Source: Bifidobacterium breve
Lineage (GTDB): Bacteria > Actinomycetota > Acidimicrobiia > Acidimicrobiales > Acidimicrobilacustridaceae
Length of the DNA stretch: 40,852 nucleotides
Reading direction: 5' to 3'
Assembly: GCA_945862505.1 (NCBI GenBank)
Contig: CAMAYJ010000012.1
Coordinates: 1-40,852, forward strand
Both the position numbers and the translations under genes were made by a program. The notes under the pieces are model-generated. The model saw nothing but the letters and a program-made list of their open reading frames with translations, was not told the DNA's origin and did not search any database. Shown here in pieces: positions 15,391-23,565 of this stretch. Within the stretch, counting starts at the first letter, position 1. The number at the start of each line of letters is the position of its first letter.

Positions 15391-16635
15391 TCACGTCTTT
15401 TCGATAAGTAACGGAAGTGTTCCGTGGCGGCGAATAAAAATGCTGGGTCGCCGAGTCATTGGGTTCGCGGGATCAAGACGAAACGACTTGGTTGATGCCA
15501 GCAACTGCTCCAGCGCGATTCGAGTCTCCATTCGAGCCACCGGTGCGCCGATGCAAAAATGGATGCCGCGACCGAACGCAAAATGCGGAGCCAAACGCTC
15601 CTCTTCCTCTTCGGCTGTCTCCTGTTCTTTCGAACCGGGTACCGGTCGATTTGCTGCCGCCCACATCAACATCACGCAACTCTCGGCAGGAATAGCGACA
15701 CCACCGATCATCGTGTCGGCGGGAGCGTAGCGATAGTGAAACTGAAACGGTCCGTTCTCACGCAGGAACATCTCGATTGCATCGGGGATTCCTGAAGGAT
15801 CTCGACGGAGCCGTTCCTGTAATCCCTGGTCTACAGCCAGAGTTTCGATCGCTGTTGCCATCAGGCTTGCAGTGGTTTCCGAACCGGCGGTCACAAACAC
15901 CAAGAGCATGCTGCCGACTTCGGTCATCGTGACTTCGCCCGCTTCGAACATGCCCGCAAAGACCCCAAGAAGCCCAGATCGATCTTCCGGAGCTTTCGCG
16001 AGTTCCCCGTCAAAACGCGTTTGAACAAAGGCTCCTAATTCCAGTGCAGCGGCCGCGCCTTGAGCCATGCCTTCAAGATCGGTTACGCCATCGAGCAACA
16101 TCCCCGTCGCAAATGTGAAGTGCAAAACCTGTGCGACATCGTCATCAGGTAGCCCCAGCAGTGAACACACTGTTTGCGCCGGCACCTGGTCACTGAAGGT
16201 CGAGACGATGTCAACTTGCTCGGTCGCCAACACGGTTTCAAGGGAACGATCGACAATCGCGCGTACTGCCGGTTCAAGTTCCGCCATTGCACCCGGGCTC
16301 AAATGTGGCTGAACGAGTTTGCGTTGACGGGTGTGGTCGGGAGGATCGGCCGTCGCAAACACATGGCTGGGATCGCGGTACGTCGAAAATCGCAACGCAA
16401 CCGGGCACCCATTCCCATCATTGTGCAAAAGACTGACAATGTTCGATGAGAAATCGTCAGTACGGCCCACGATCTCTTTGATCAGATTCGGATCAGAAAT
16501 CAAAAATGTGTCTTGACCCGGGATCTGCCAAACAGGTGCCTCTTTACGAAGCAGGTCATAGAACGAATGCGGGTCATCGAGCACATCATCTCGAAGAAGT
16601 GTCTTCGGATCATTGAGATCGATGGGCGCGTTCAT
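15391..16635 (-). CDS. Cytochrome P450 with altered K-helix motif
   Basis: This 414-residue bacterial P450 starts at ATG 16635, which shares one base with the preceding stop (TGATG); the frame upstream is spurious. The I-helix motif is FVTAGSETT (~247-255), the substrate-region HTRQRKLV precedes it, and the haem loop is FGRGIHFCIG with Cys at ~361. The ExxR motif, normally EELLR followed by xxxP, reads IEMFLRENGP, so the ExxR Glu is Met (~289). The meander before the haem loop is acidic (SKEQETAEEEEERL) in place of the usual DPxxFxxPxxFDxxR. The enzyme would hydroxylate a small lipophilic substrate with reductase partners not encoded nearby. Cotranscribed with the MBL hydrolase and sulfotransferase. 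Confidence 0.9.
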   Translation of the reverse strand: MNAPIDLNDPKTLLRDDVLDDPHSFYDLLRKEAPVWQIPGQDTFLISDPNLIKEIVGRTDDFSSNIVSLLHNDGNGCPVALRFSTYRDPSHVFATADPPDHTRQRKLVQPHLSPGAMAELEPAVRAIVDRSLETVLATEQVDIVSTFSDQVPAQTVCSLLGLPDDDVAQVLHFTFATGMLLDGVTDLEGMAQGAAAALELGAFVQTRFDGELAKAPEDRSGLLGVFAGMFEAGEVTMTEVGSMLLVFVTAGSETTASLMATAIETLAVDQGLQERLRRDPSGIPDAIEMFLRENGPFQFHYRYAPADTMIGGVAIPAESCVMLMWAAANRPVPGSKEQETAEEEEERLAPHFAFGRGIHFCIGAPVARMETRIALEQLLASTKSFRLDPANPMTRRPSIFIRRHGTLPLLIEKT

Positions 16636-17906
16636 CAGCCTTCCGCACTCCAACGTGCAAGTTCGGTACGAAGCCAACCGTTTTCCCAGAAGCTCACATC
16701 GCCACCATTGTCGAGCAAGTACCGGTGTGCGTTTGCCATCAGCGATCGAAGGCGCGGATTCTCTGATTCGGTCTGCGCGATCGCTTCGCCGAGCGTGAGA
16801 GCGAGTGGTGCGTTGCCTCGTTCGAGTGCTGCCTCCGCTCGATCAAGCGCTGCATCGGTTCCTGTGAGCACAAGAAGTTCCGCGAGCGCTGCCGGAGCAC
16901 TATCGGGATAGAACTCGGTGGTTGATTCAAGTTTGAACCAACCGACATATTCCTCCCAGAACGTGCGCACCGCCCATGAGACTTTGCCGTACCCCTGACC
17001 GACACGAAGCTCAGGTGGAAGTTCGATCTTTTCCATGAGCGTCCACATGTCCACGCCCGCGTTGAAACCTTTGAGTGCTTCTTCGTGCACGTAGACAACT
17101 GCGTCATGAAGTCGCTCAAGGGATGCTTCAATCAATTCTGCGCCAACGATCGGTTCGTAACGACCGGTAACGAGGATTTCTGGTCGGAGCTCGCGAACAA
17201 AACGATTCGTTGCGAGTTGCGGTTCAACAAATCGATACTTATCACCACGAATGGTGTTGACATTCGGGAAGTGCGGGAACAACGGACCAAAGAGGTTGCT
17301 GACAAGGGCGATCTTGTGATCGGGAAGCCAGACGATCAAGCAATCCGTCGTTTCACCAACTGCTGCAAACAGGTCGACACGAAGACCGTCGATCGTGAGT
17401 GAAAGTCGATCTTCAAAGAGGATGTCGGGCATTGGCTCTGACTGCGCCATTGAAACGCCAGGGTTTTCTTTGTAGATGCGCTGCGCGTCGGTGCCGAGCA
17501 TGTCGAACCAAATGCCCGCAGTACGCATACGCAAACCCTGGATGCGCTTGTCGTCACGCTGGTGCGCTGGGTTGTTGGCCTGTGCGACGTACTTGGTGTT
17601 CGGCTCTTTAAACAGATCGACACCACCGACGTGATCAACGTGACCTTGGGTCGTGAAGATGTAATGAGTCGGCCCGGGGCAAATCGCATCGAACACACGC
17701 TTGTGATGTGGTGCCTCGTACCCCATGCCGGTGTTCACGATGATTCGGCCGTTCTCGGTGAGGATCATGTACGAAGCAGTGGTTCCACCTGATCGATAGA
17801 TGAGGCCGTCGACGATCGGATACGCCGGATCGTCATACACCGGGATAAGCAGTTCTTTGCCCGGGCGCGTGTCAATGAGTTGGTCGACTTGCTCTTGGAT
17901 ATTCAT
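16635..17906 (-). CDS. MBL-fold hydrolase related to alkyl sulfatases
   Basis: The 423-residue protein has an N-terminal metallo-beta-lactamase fold and a helical C-terminal region (~250-380) like the dimerisation domain of SdsA1-type alkyl sulfatases. The metal motif normally reads THxHxDH; here it is TTQGHVDHVGG, so the first His is Gln (residue 87). The later segment VGETTDCLIVWLPDHKIALVSNLFGPLFPHFPNVNTIRG parallels the GE...vwlPdkk...GPxFpNxxTxRG pattern of this group. It overlaps the sulfotransferase by ATGA and abuts the P450. Hydrolysis of a sulfate or other ester is plausible; the altered metal ligand leaves the chemistry open. Confidence 0.8.
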   Translation of the reverse strand: MNIQEQVDQLIDTRPGKELLIPVYDDPAYPIVDGLIYRSGGTTASYMILTENGRIIVNTGMGYEAPHHKRVFDAICPGPTHYIFTTQGHVDHVGGVDLFKEPNTKYVAQANNPAHQRDDKRIQGLRMRTAGIWFDMLGTDAQRIYKENPGVSMAQSEPMPDILFEDRLSLTIDGLRVDLFAAVGETTDCLIVWLPDHKIALVSNLFGPLFPHFPNVNTIRGDKYRFVEPQLATNRFVRELRPEILVTGRYEPIVGAELIEASLERLHDAVVYVHEEALKGFNAGVDMWTLMEKIELPPELRVGQGYGKVSWAVRTFWEEYVGWFKLESTTEFYPDSAPAALAELLVLTGTDAALDRAEAALERGNAPLALTLGEAIAQTESENPRLRSLMANAHRYLLDNGGDVSFWENGWLRTELARWSAEG

Positions 17907-19156
17907 TTGACCTCAATCTTGACGGGAAACGCATTCATGTAATCGGTGTAACGGGTGCGGACTTCTTCTGGGGTGACACCAAAGTCGCCGCGGAGGTCAT
18001 ACACAACACGCCCCTCTTTGCCGCGGGGATGTGCCGCTTGGTACGCAGCGACTTCCGCCTTCGCTTCGCCAGTGAATTCAATTCCGGCCATGTCATAAAT
18101 GCGCTGCAGCGTTCCCATTTCATCGGCCATGTACTCGTGGAAGAAAACATCAACCGTGCGATCGGCAGGAAGAAGATGCCGATCACGGAGCGAGGAATCG
18201 AGAAGTCGGCCAATGCGGTCAGTCCAGTAGTCGCGATACCACTCGGGATTCGATGTCTTGTACGACGTACGTGCGCCATAGGTGAGCATCGTGATCGTGG
18301 ACTGCACGACGGCAACGGGATCGCGATGGGTCACAACAATCGTGGCATCAGGAAACGTTGTCATCAACGGACCGATCTGCTCGAGATGCTGTGGGGACTT
18401 CAGTACCCAACGCTCGCGCGGCCTGTACCACTGCATAATCTGCAGCACTGTTTTCATATACGCGTAATGAGGCGTCTGATCGTGGGCGAGGAAGTAGTCA
18501 CGCCACTTCGGAGTTCTCGCGACCCACTCAAGGTTGTAACTCGTGAAGTCAGGCGTCATGAGTTCAAGTTCTTCATGCACGTGATCCGGATTCATCGGGT
18601 GCATGGCAGCAATAAAGGGAGCGCCGGCCTGCATTGCTTCCCACTGACCCTGGCAACGAGTCCAGCGAGGGTCGACGCCATCAGTAGGAGTTTCCTCGCT
18701 GGGATCAGGAACCGGTTCATACGATTCCCACAGGGGCATCGAACGGAACCGACTGTCGGCAGCAAGCAAGTTCACGAGATTCGTGGTGCCCGAACGTGGA
18801 AGCCCGATCACGATCACGGGCTTCTCGATTGGGATATCGAGAATCTCAGGATGTTGCTTCAGTAGTTCCCGAATGCGCAGTCGATTCGACGCGTAGCGAA
18901 CACAATCGCCGAACATCATCATCCGACCGAGTCCGGTGCGCTCAGGGTCAGCATTCATTTCGTCGAGCTGGACCTCGAGCCGCTCGCGAAAGTCGTCAGT
19001 ACCGAAATCGCTTAGCCCTGTTTGAGTGACGGCTGCGGCGCAAACCGCGTCGACAGTGAGTTCCGTTTGAACTGTCTCGCCATAGTCAAGACCCATGCGC
19101 TGCATGTCGTTGAGAACAGGAGTACGGAGATCGTCGATTCGAATTTCGTTCGCCAT
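17903..19156 (-). CDS. Sulfotransferase family protein
   Basis: This 417-residue PAPS-dependent sulfotransferase carries the 5'-phosphosulfate loop in KPVIVIGLPRSGTTNLVNLLA (~112-132), a catalytic-region stretch HPMNPDHVHEELELM, and the 3'-phosphate segment ERWVLKSPQHLEQIGPLMTTFPDATIVVTHRDPVAVVQS. The family sulfates hydroxyls of lipids, sterols or glycans, or in some members acts on acyl substrates. AAAGG lies five bases before ATG 19156. It lies 12 bp after an SDR and overlaps the MBL-hydrolase gene by ATGA. Finding a sulfotransferase directly coupled to a sulfatase-like hydrolase suggests that a sulfate ester is an intermediate of the pathway. Confidence 0.88.
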   Translation of the reverse strand: MANEIRIDDLRTPVLNDMQRMGLDYGETVQTELTVDAVCAAAVTQTGLSDFGTDDFRERLEVQLDEMNADPERTGLGRMMMFGDCVRYASNRLRIRELLKQHPEILDIPIEKPVIVIGLPRSGTTNLVNLLAADSRFRSMPLWESYEPVPDPSEETPTDGVDPRWTRCQGQWEAMQAGAPFIAAMHPMNPDHVHEELELMTPDFTSYNLEWVARTPKWRDYFLAHDQTPHYAYMKTVLQIMQWYRPRERWVLKSPQHLEQIGPLMTTFPDATIVVTHRDPVAVVQSTITMLTYGARTSYKTSNPEWYRDYWTDRIGRLLDSSLRDRHLLPADRTVDVFFHEYMADEMGTLQRIYDMAGIEFTGEAKAEVAAYQAAHPRGKEGRVVYDLRGDFGVTPEEVRTRYTDYMNAFPVKIEVK

Positions 19157-19168
19157 TTCAACCTTTAC

Positions 19169-19915
19169 TTAGAGAGCAAGCCATCCGCCATCAATGGCGA
19201 AGGCGGTTCCAGTAGTGAACGACGACGCTGCCGAACAGAGAAAGAGGATCGCCGAAGCGACTTCTTCCGGTGTTCCCATGCGACGCATGATTTGATTCGA
19301 GAGTTCCCCGTCGAGCATCTCGGGAAACGGCTTCATCGGCGCCGTCATGGGAGTGTCAATCAGGCCAGGTGCAACCGCATTCACGCGGATGCCGTCCTCG
19401 GCCCAATAGAGAGCAAGGTTGCGAGTGAGAGCGAGCAGTGCAGCCTTCGACGAGGAATAACCGGGGACAATCGTTGTGGCTCGATAAGTCATCATCGAAA
19501 TGACATTGACCACACTTGCCCCGCCCGGCATCGAACTTTTCGCCAATGCCTCACGGCTGCGAACAGAAAGTCGTTGTGCTCCTTCCACGTTCATAGCAAT
19601 TGATGCATGAAACCCTTCGGGGCTCCACTCATCGAGCCCATCAGGAAAACTTGCCCCCGCGTTGTTGATTAACACGTCGAGAGATCCAAGGTTCGCCGCA
19701 AGGGCATCAATGGCATCGCCATCACGCATTTCGAGCTGCGTATAAGTGAACCGTGAGAGCTCGGTGTCGTAATCGGCCGCAGATGATCGAGTACCAGTAA
19801 CGGTTACTGAAGCGCCTGCATCAGCGAACGCCGTCGAGGCTGCGTATCCAATACCGCTTGTTCCGCCAGTGACGAGAACGCTTGTCCCTGTGAAATCGAA
19901 TGAAACGCCGTTCAT
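19169..19915 (-). CDS. SDR family oxidoreductase
   Basis: This 248-residue classical SDR has LVTGGTSGIGYAASTAFADAG as the cofactor loop, NNAGA, a Ser in VNVISMM, the active Tyr and Lys in YSSSKAALLALTRNLA, and the C-terminal GTAFAIDGGWLAL. The protein is cytosolic; NAD or NADP preference is not clear. It overlaps the zinc-type alcohol dehydrogenase gene by ATGA, so the two oxidoreductases probably act in the same pathway. Confidence 0.9.
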   Translation of the reverse strand: MNGVSFDFTGTSVLVTGGTSGIGYAASTAFADAGASVTVTGTRSSAADYDTELSRFTYTQLEMRDGDAIDALAANLGSLDVLINNAGASFPDGLDEWSPEGFHASIAMNVEGAQRLSVRSREALAKSSMPGGASVVNVISMMTYRATTIVPGYSSSKAALLALTRNLALYWAEDGIRVNAVAPGLIDTPMTAPMKPFPEMLDGELSNQIMRRMGTPEEVASAILFLCSAASSFTTGTAFAIDGGWLAL

Positions 19916-20919
19916 TGAGCACCTTCCATTGTGATCATGACCTTGCCGCAGTCTTTCGATCCCTCGAGGATCGCAAGTCCGTCACCAAATTCTTCAAGTG
20001 AAAGTTTGTGGCTAATGACGGCCGACAAATCGCGACGCCCAAGGAGTTCAATAGCGTCTTCGAATCGTTCCGGATATTCCATAGAGCCGCGCACGGTGAA
20101 CTGCTTCATCAGAAGGTCTAAGAAATTGGTGGGGACGGGTCGGAAATGCAACGCAACAATGACAAGGCGGCCGTCGACACGGCCCTTCTGTAAGACCTCG
20201 CCGATCACGCTGTCGGCGCCCGATGCTTCGATGAACACATCGGTTGCTGGCGTGGGTCCGAACATGAACGGCACCTCGCCGTGGATGCGCTTGAGCTCCG
20301 CCCATACATCGACCTCGGACGGGTTGAGCACATGGGATGCCCCCATCTCCTTCGCTAACTCAAGTCGTGCGGGGCTGAAATCAATGGCAACTACGTCGGT
20401 CACACCGCGATCGGCGAGTGTCGCCATCGCAAAGAGCCCGATGGGGCCGCAACCGAAAATGGCTACCTTCTCTCCCGGCTTGGCTTCCGATTGATTCACC
20501 GACTGCATGCCCACCGCCAACGGCTCGGCAAGTGCTGCGGTCGTGAGCGCCATGCCATCGGGAACTTTGAACAGTCGCTTGCCGTTGGCTGCCTCGGGTA
20601 CGTAAAGCAACGGCGTCAGCCCACCCTGTGCTCCCCCCGAACCCATCGGACCCTCTCCAACGTCTGATGGACAGACGACAACACGATCGCCGACTGCAAT
20701 ATCGACAACCTCGCTTCCGGCCCAATCGACGATGCCGGCCATTTCGTGACCCAGCGGAATCGGGTGCCCCGGTCCGAAACCCATGTGCACATAGGTAACG
20801 TCGCTTCCGCAGATTCCGCAGGCAGCAATACGCACAAGGGCATCGCGAGGGCCTGGTGTTGGCGCATCAATATCGTCGAGACGCCAGTCGTTCTCGCCAT
20901 GCAACATGATTTGTTTCAT
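19912..20919 (-). CDS. Zinc-type (MDR) alcohol dehydrogenase
   Basis: The 335-residue MDR enzyme starts at ATG 20919, which overlaps the TetR stop by ATGA and has AAAGG upstream. The catalytic zinc site is seen in AACGICGSDVTYVHMG and PIPLGHEMAGIVDWAG, and the Rossmann motif in KVAIFGCGPIGLFAMATLADRGV. The lobe that usually carries four Cys for structural zinc has a single Cys (VVVCPSDVGEGPMGSGG), so structural zinc is probably absent. It should oxidise an alcohol or polyol with NAD(P). It is the first enzyme gene after the regulator. Confidence 0.9.
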   Translation of the reverse strand: MKQIMLHGENDWRLDDIDAPTPGPRDALVRIAACGICGSDVTYVHMGFGPGHPIPLGHEMAGIVDWAGSEVVDIAVGDRVVVCPSDVGEGPMGSGGAQGGLTPLLYVPEAANGKRLFKVPDGMALTTAALAEPLAVGMQSVNQSEAKPGEKVAIFGCGPIGLFAMATLADRGVTDVVAIDFSPARLELAKEMGASHVLNPSEVDVWAELKRIHGEVPFMFGPTPATDVFIEASGADSVIGEVLQKGRVDGRLVIVALHFRPVPTNFLDLLMKQFTVRGSMEYPERFEDAIELLGRRDLSAVISHKLSLEEFGDGLAILEGSKDCGKVMITMEGAQ

Positions 20920-21584
20920 TTTGAAGTGACCTTTCGGTTCATTGAATTCATATGTGTTTGAGATTTCGCGTGTCGTCCAGATGTCTTTACGTTTGCTGCA
21001 TCCGGACGCGCACCATTGAGGACGACATTGACGAGCTGCGCGATCCATTCCTCGTCAATCTGCTGTGCCATTCCACCAAGTACTGCGTGCAGCACCGGCC
21101 CGTCGATCAACGACGCAAGAACCGAGGTATCGACGTCAGCGCGCAAGTCACCAGTTGCCTTCGCTCGTTCCAGACGTTCAGCAGTCAATCGTGAGGCCGC
21201 ACTTGATTGCGCAACGCTCTTTTTTCGTTCGGGTTTTGATTCACCGAGAAGACCAACGATGGCTGTAAGCGCGGCCGGATGCTGCAACTTCTCCACCGAC
21301 CAACCGATCATGGTTGCAAGATCTGCAGCGACATCACCGGTGTCGGCGACAACGTCGTCGCCATCAGTGCGGAACACTGCCTTCGCTACGAGTTCAGATT
21401 TGGATCCATAGCGTCGATAAATCGCAGCAGTAGTTGTCTCTGCTTGGTCAGCAACGGCAGCAAGGCTCAATTCGTTGTAGCCACGCTCGGTCAGAATCTC
21501 CACAGTCGCGTCAATGATTGCGGCATCAAGCCGCGAGTCTCGCGGCCGACCGGCCGAGGTCTGCTCGTTCGTGGTTTCCCCCAT
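20916..21584 (-). CDS. TetR-family transcriptional regulator of the downstream operon
   Basis: This 222-residue regulator has an N-terminal helix-turn-helix, GRPRDSRLDAAIIDATVEILTERGYNELSLAAVADQAETTTAAIYRRYGSKSELV, followed by an all-helical ligand/dimer domain with a TetR_C-like region (LASLIDGPVLHAVLGG). Start ATG 21584 fits the HTH position, and the longer frame upstream crosses a hairpin. The gene overlaps the ADH gene, and its start codon lies within a perfect 25-bp palindrome, so repression of its own operon is likely. The ligand is unknown, presumably a substrate or product of the pathway. Confidence 0.92.
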   Translation of the reverse strand: MGETTNEQTSAGRPRDSRLDAAIIDATVEILTERGYNELSLAAVADQAETTTAAIYRRYGSKSELVAKAVFRTDGDDVVADTGDVAADLATMIGWSVEKLQHPAALTAIVGLLGESKPERKKSVAQSSAASRLTAERLERAKATGDLRADVDTSVLASLIDGPVLHAVLGGMAQQIDEEWIAQLVNVVLNGARPDAANVKTSGRHAKSQTHMNSMNRKVTSK

Positions 21585-21607
21585 TACGATACGGACCGTA
21601 TCGTAAT
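21583..21607. promoter_or_regulatory. 25-bp perfect palindromic operator on the tetR start codon
   Basis: Twelve-base arms (ATTACGATACGG and its exact complement) flank a single central base. The left end contains the CAT complementary to the tetR ATG. The length, symmetry and place are those of a TetR-family operator. Overlap with the start codon implies either a leaderless transcript or a roadblock to elongation. Confidence 0.8.
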
Positions 21608-21623
21608 GCTTAGTTGTCTGCAC

Positions 21624-21660
21624 GCAGAAAGGCCGGCCCACAATGGACCGGCCTTTCTGC
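21624..21660 (-). terminator. Strong hairpin, likely terminator of the upstream beta-propeller gene
   Basis: GCAGAAAGGCCGG (21624-21636) pairs perfectly with CCGGCCTTTCTGC (21648-21660), 13 bp, and the 11-base loop allows a further CCA/TGG pairing. It lies between the stop at 21713 and the tetR operator. No U-tract follows, as is common in actinobacterial terminators. Confidence 0.75.
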
Positions 21661-21712
21661 AATTCTCGCCAGTGGTCAATCCGACACTGGCTCTTCCAAA
21701 TACTTTCGCCGA

Positions 21713-23395
21713 TCAGCCCGTGAAGGCAGGAGTCGCCACAACCCCGGTCACGGAAGGCTCTGAGCAATCGTCGGCGGCCCCGCCGGTCACTTGATACATC
21801 GTTGTGGTGCCGGAGATTTCATTGGCAACAAGCACGAGTGGAACTCCATCGCTGGTATCGCAACCGCTAACGAATACAAGCCCTTCAGGACCTGTATCGG
21901 TTGTGCCGGGCCCTTGGCCGCCCGCCAGCAATGGATTCACATAGGAGTTGAAGACTGGCGCAGTCGGCGTGGTGACGTCGTACACCATGAAACCGCCTGC
22001 ACGTTCAAGACCAATGAATGCAATCGAGCGGCCGCCGACCTTACCGACGACGAGTCCTTCTGGCTCGGGGCCTTTGTTATCCGAACGGGTATCGAACTTT
22101 GCGGTATCGCCATTCTGCGCGTTGTGAAGAGTTGGGTAGTTCGCTGTGATGTACTGCTCAAGTTGGTCGCCGCTGTCCCACACAAGGGAACCACTCGTGG
22201 ACCAAATGGAGAACGAACGCGCTCCGAATGAGTACATGTTTGTAATTGGCGAAGCGGTCGGAAACGCTTTTGTTGACGTCAGTCGACCCATAGTGAGGTT
22301 GGTTCGAAGTGAAGCGTCCACCGCTGAGCCGGTGAAGTCCAGACCTGAAATCCGAGATTCTTCTGAGAAGCAGTCGTAGTCCCGACCATCGCCTTCGTTG
22401 GCAGTAGCAAGGAACTCGCCTGATTCAGTGGTGAACGCCGAGATTGCATCGGGCATATACATACCCAGCAGCGGCCAGTTGGCGATGTTGATCGCTGGCC
22501 CGTTGCTGCCGTCGTCCTTGTCACTCACATCGAGCCCATTGCCTGGGAGCGAGTGGTCCTTGTATCCGAAAGAAACGACATCGAGGATTTGGTTGTTCTG
22601 CAGGTCAACAATCGCCATTGCATTGTTTTCCTGCAGCGTCACCCAAGCTCGAGTTCCATCGGCGGAAATGGTTGCATACTCAGGTTCAAGGTCTTGGGCC
22701 GCAGTTGAGTTCGGGAAAAAGATGCGTACGTTCTCGCTAAGCAACGTGCTGGCAGAGAAGCTTGAGAAATCGAGAGTCGTCACGGTGGGAGACGCTGGGC
22801 CGTTGGCAATGCTGATGATGCTGACGGTGCCAAGCGGATCCTGAGCTGCACTCACGTCGTCGTCGTTCGGATCACAGAGCGGTTCAGCTTCACCAGCAAC
22901 AACAATCGTCTTTCCATCACGAGAGAAGGTGAGGCTGTCGGGGAGCACGCCCACCGTCACCTGGCCGAGAAAATTCCCGGCCGTATCGAACAGCACAACG
23001 ACACCGTTTGAAGGTGTGTTCACACCGGTTGGGTCGACGGGAACCGTGACGGCTACGACACCGTTCTTCACAGCAACACTGGTGATATCGGACCCGTAGG
23101 CACTGATGCCCACGCTGGTAATCAGGGTAGGGGCTGAAGGTGTCGAAAAATCAACGATGTCAAGGGACGAAGTCACGCCATTGGTGATGAAGGCCCGCTT
23201 TGTCGTCGGATCAAATCCAACGATTTCGGCAGCGGATTCCCCGCCACCTGCATAGGTTCCCAAGGCGGTGACAGTCAGCGCGTTTGAAGGGGTCGGCACT
23301 GCTGCCGACGCATTCCCCGCAAAGCCCACCGACAAAAGTCCGATAGCAGCGACTGAGGCAACAGCTGTTCGAGCAATCTTTGAATGAATAATCAT
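21713..23395 (-). CDS. Secreted choice-of-anchor I-type beta-propeller protein
   Basis: The 560-residue product has a signal peptide (IARTAVASVAAIGLLSVGFAGNASA) and then a beta-propeller with features of choice-of-anchor I proteins: GTYAGGGESAAEIVGFDPTTKRAFITN, LPDSLTFSRDGKTIVVAGEAEP, DLEPEYATISADGTRAWVTLQENNAMAIVDL, KGPEPEGLVVGKVGGRSIAFIGLERAGGFMVYDV and DTGPEGLVFV. Relatives include extracellular phytase- and phosphatase-like propellers, often with varied C-terminal anchors. Here there is no LPXTG or membrane helix; the chain ends TPAFTG, like the PSFTG end of the protein at 28630. It is a single gene facing left, divergent from the P450 at 23566. An extracellular phosphoesterase role is possible but not shown. 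Confidence 0.85.
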   Translation of the reverse strand: MIIHSKIARTAVASVAAIGLLSVGFAGNASAAVPTPSNALTVTALGTYAGGGESAAEIVGFDPTTKRAFITNGVTSSLDIVDFSTPSAPTLITSVGISAYGSDITSVAVKNGVVAVTVPVDPTGVNTPSNGVVVLFDTAGNFLGQVTVGVLPDSLTFSRDGKTIVVAGEAEPLCDPNDDDVSAAQDPLGTVSIISIANGPASPTVTTLDFSSFSASTLLSENVRIFFPNSTAAQDLEPEYATISADGTRAWVTLQENNAMAIVDLQNNQILDVVSFGYKDHSLPGNGLDVSDKDDGSNGPAINIANWPLLGMYMPDAISAFTTESGEFLATANEGDGRDYDCFSEESRISGLDFTGSAVDASLRTNLTMGRLTSTKAFPTASPITNMYSFGARSFSIWSTSGSLVWDSGDQLEQYITANYPTLHNAQNGDTAKFDTRSDNKGPEPEGLVVGKVGGRSIAFIGLERAGGFMVYDVTTPTAPVFNSYVNPLLAGGQGPGTTDTGPEGLVFVSGCDTSDGVPLVLVANEISGTTTMYQVTGGAADDCSEPSVTGVVATPAFTG

Positions 23396-23479
23396 GTGCG
23401 CTGTCTAAACAGCCCACATGAACTGCGAATGAGCAGAAACGAAACTCAACGGGAATAGTAGACGTCAGGTTTCTTTACT

Positions 23480-23497
23480 CCTTCGCAGTAGCGAAGG
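23480..23497. promoter_or_regulatory. Inverted repeat in the divergent promoter region
   Basis: CCTTCGC-AGTA-GCGAAGG, a 7-bp perfect inverted repeat with a tetraloop-sized centre, lies 69 bp before the P450 start between two divergent genes. It could be an operator or a hairpin in the P450 leader. Confidence 0.4.
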
Positions 23498-23565
23498 CTC
23501 TTTGGTCTTCACGACGTGCAGATGAACACTCGGCTACCGTCAGCCCTCAAGCAACGGGGGCACAT

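Noticed and set aside
18029-18865. Open frame of 278 codons on the plus strand opposite the sulfotransferase
   Set aside because: Low-complexity basic translation with no start signal; the sulfotransferase frame has all its motifs.
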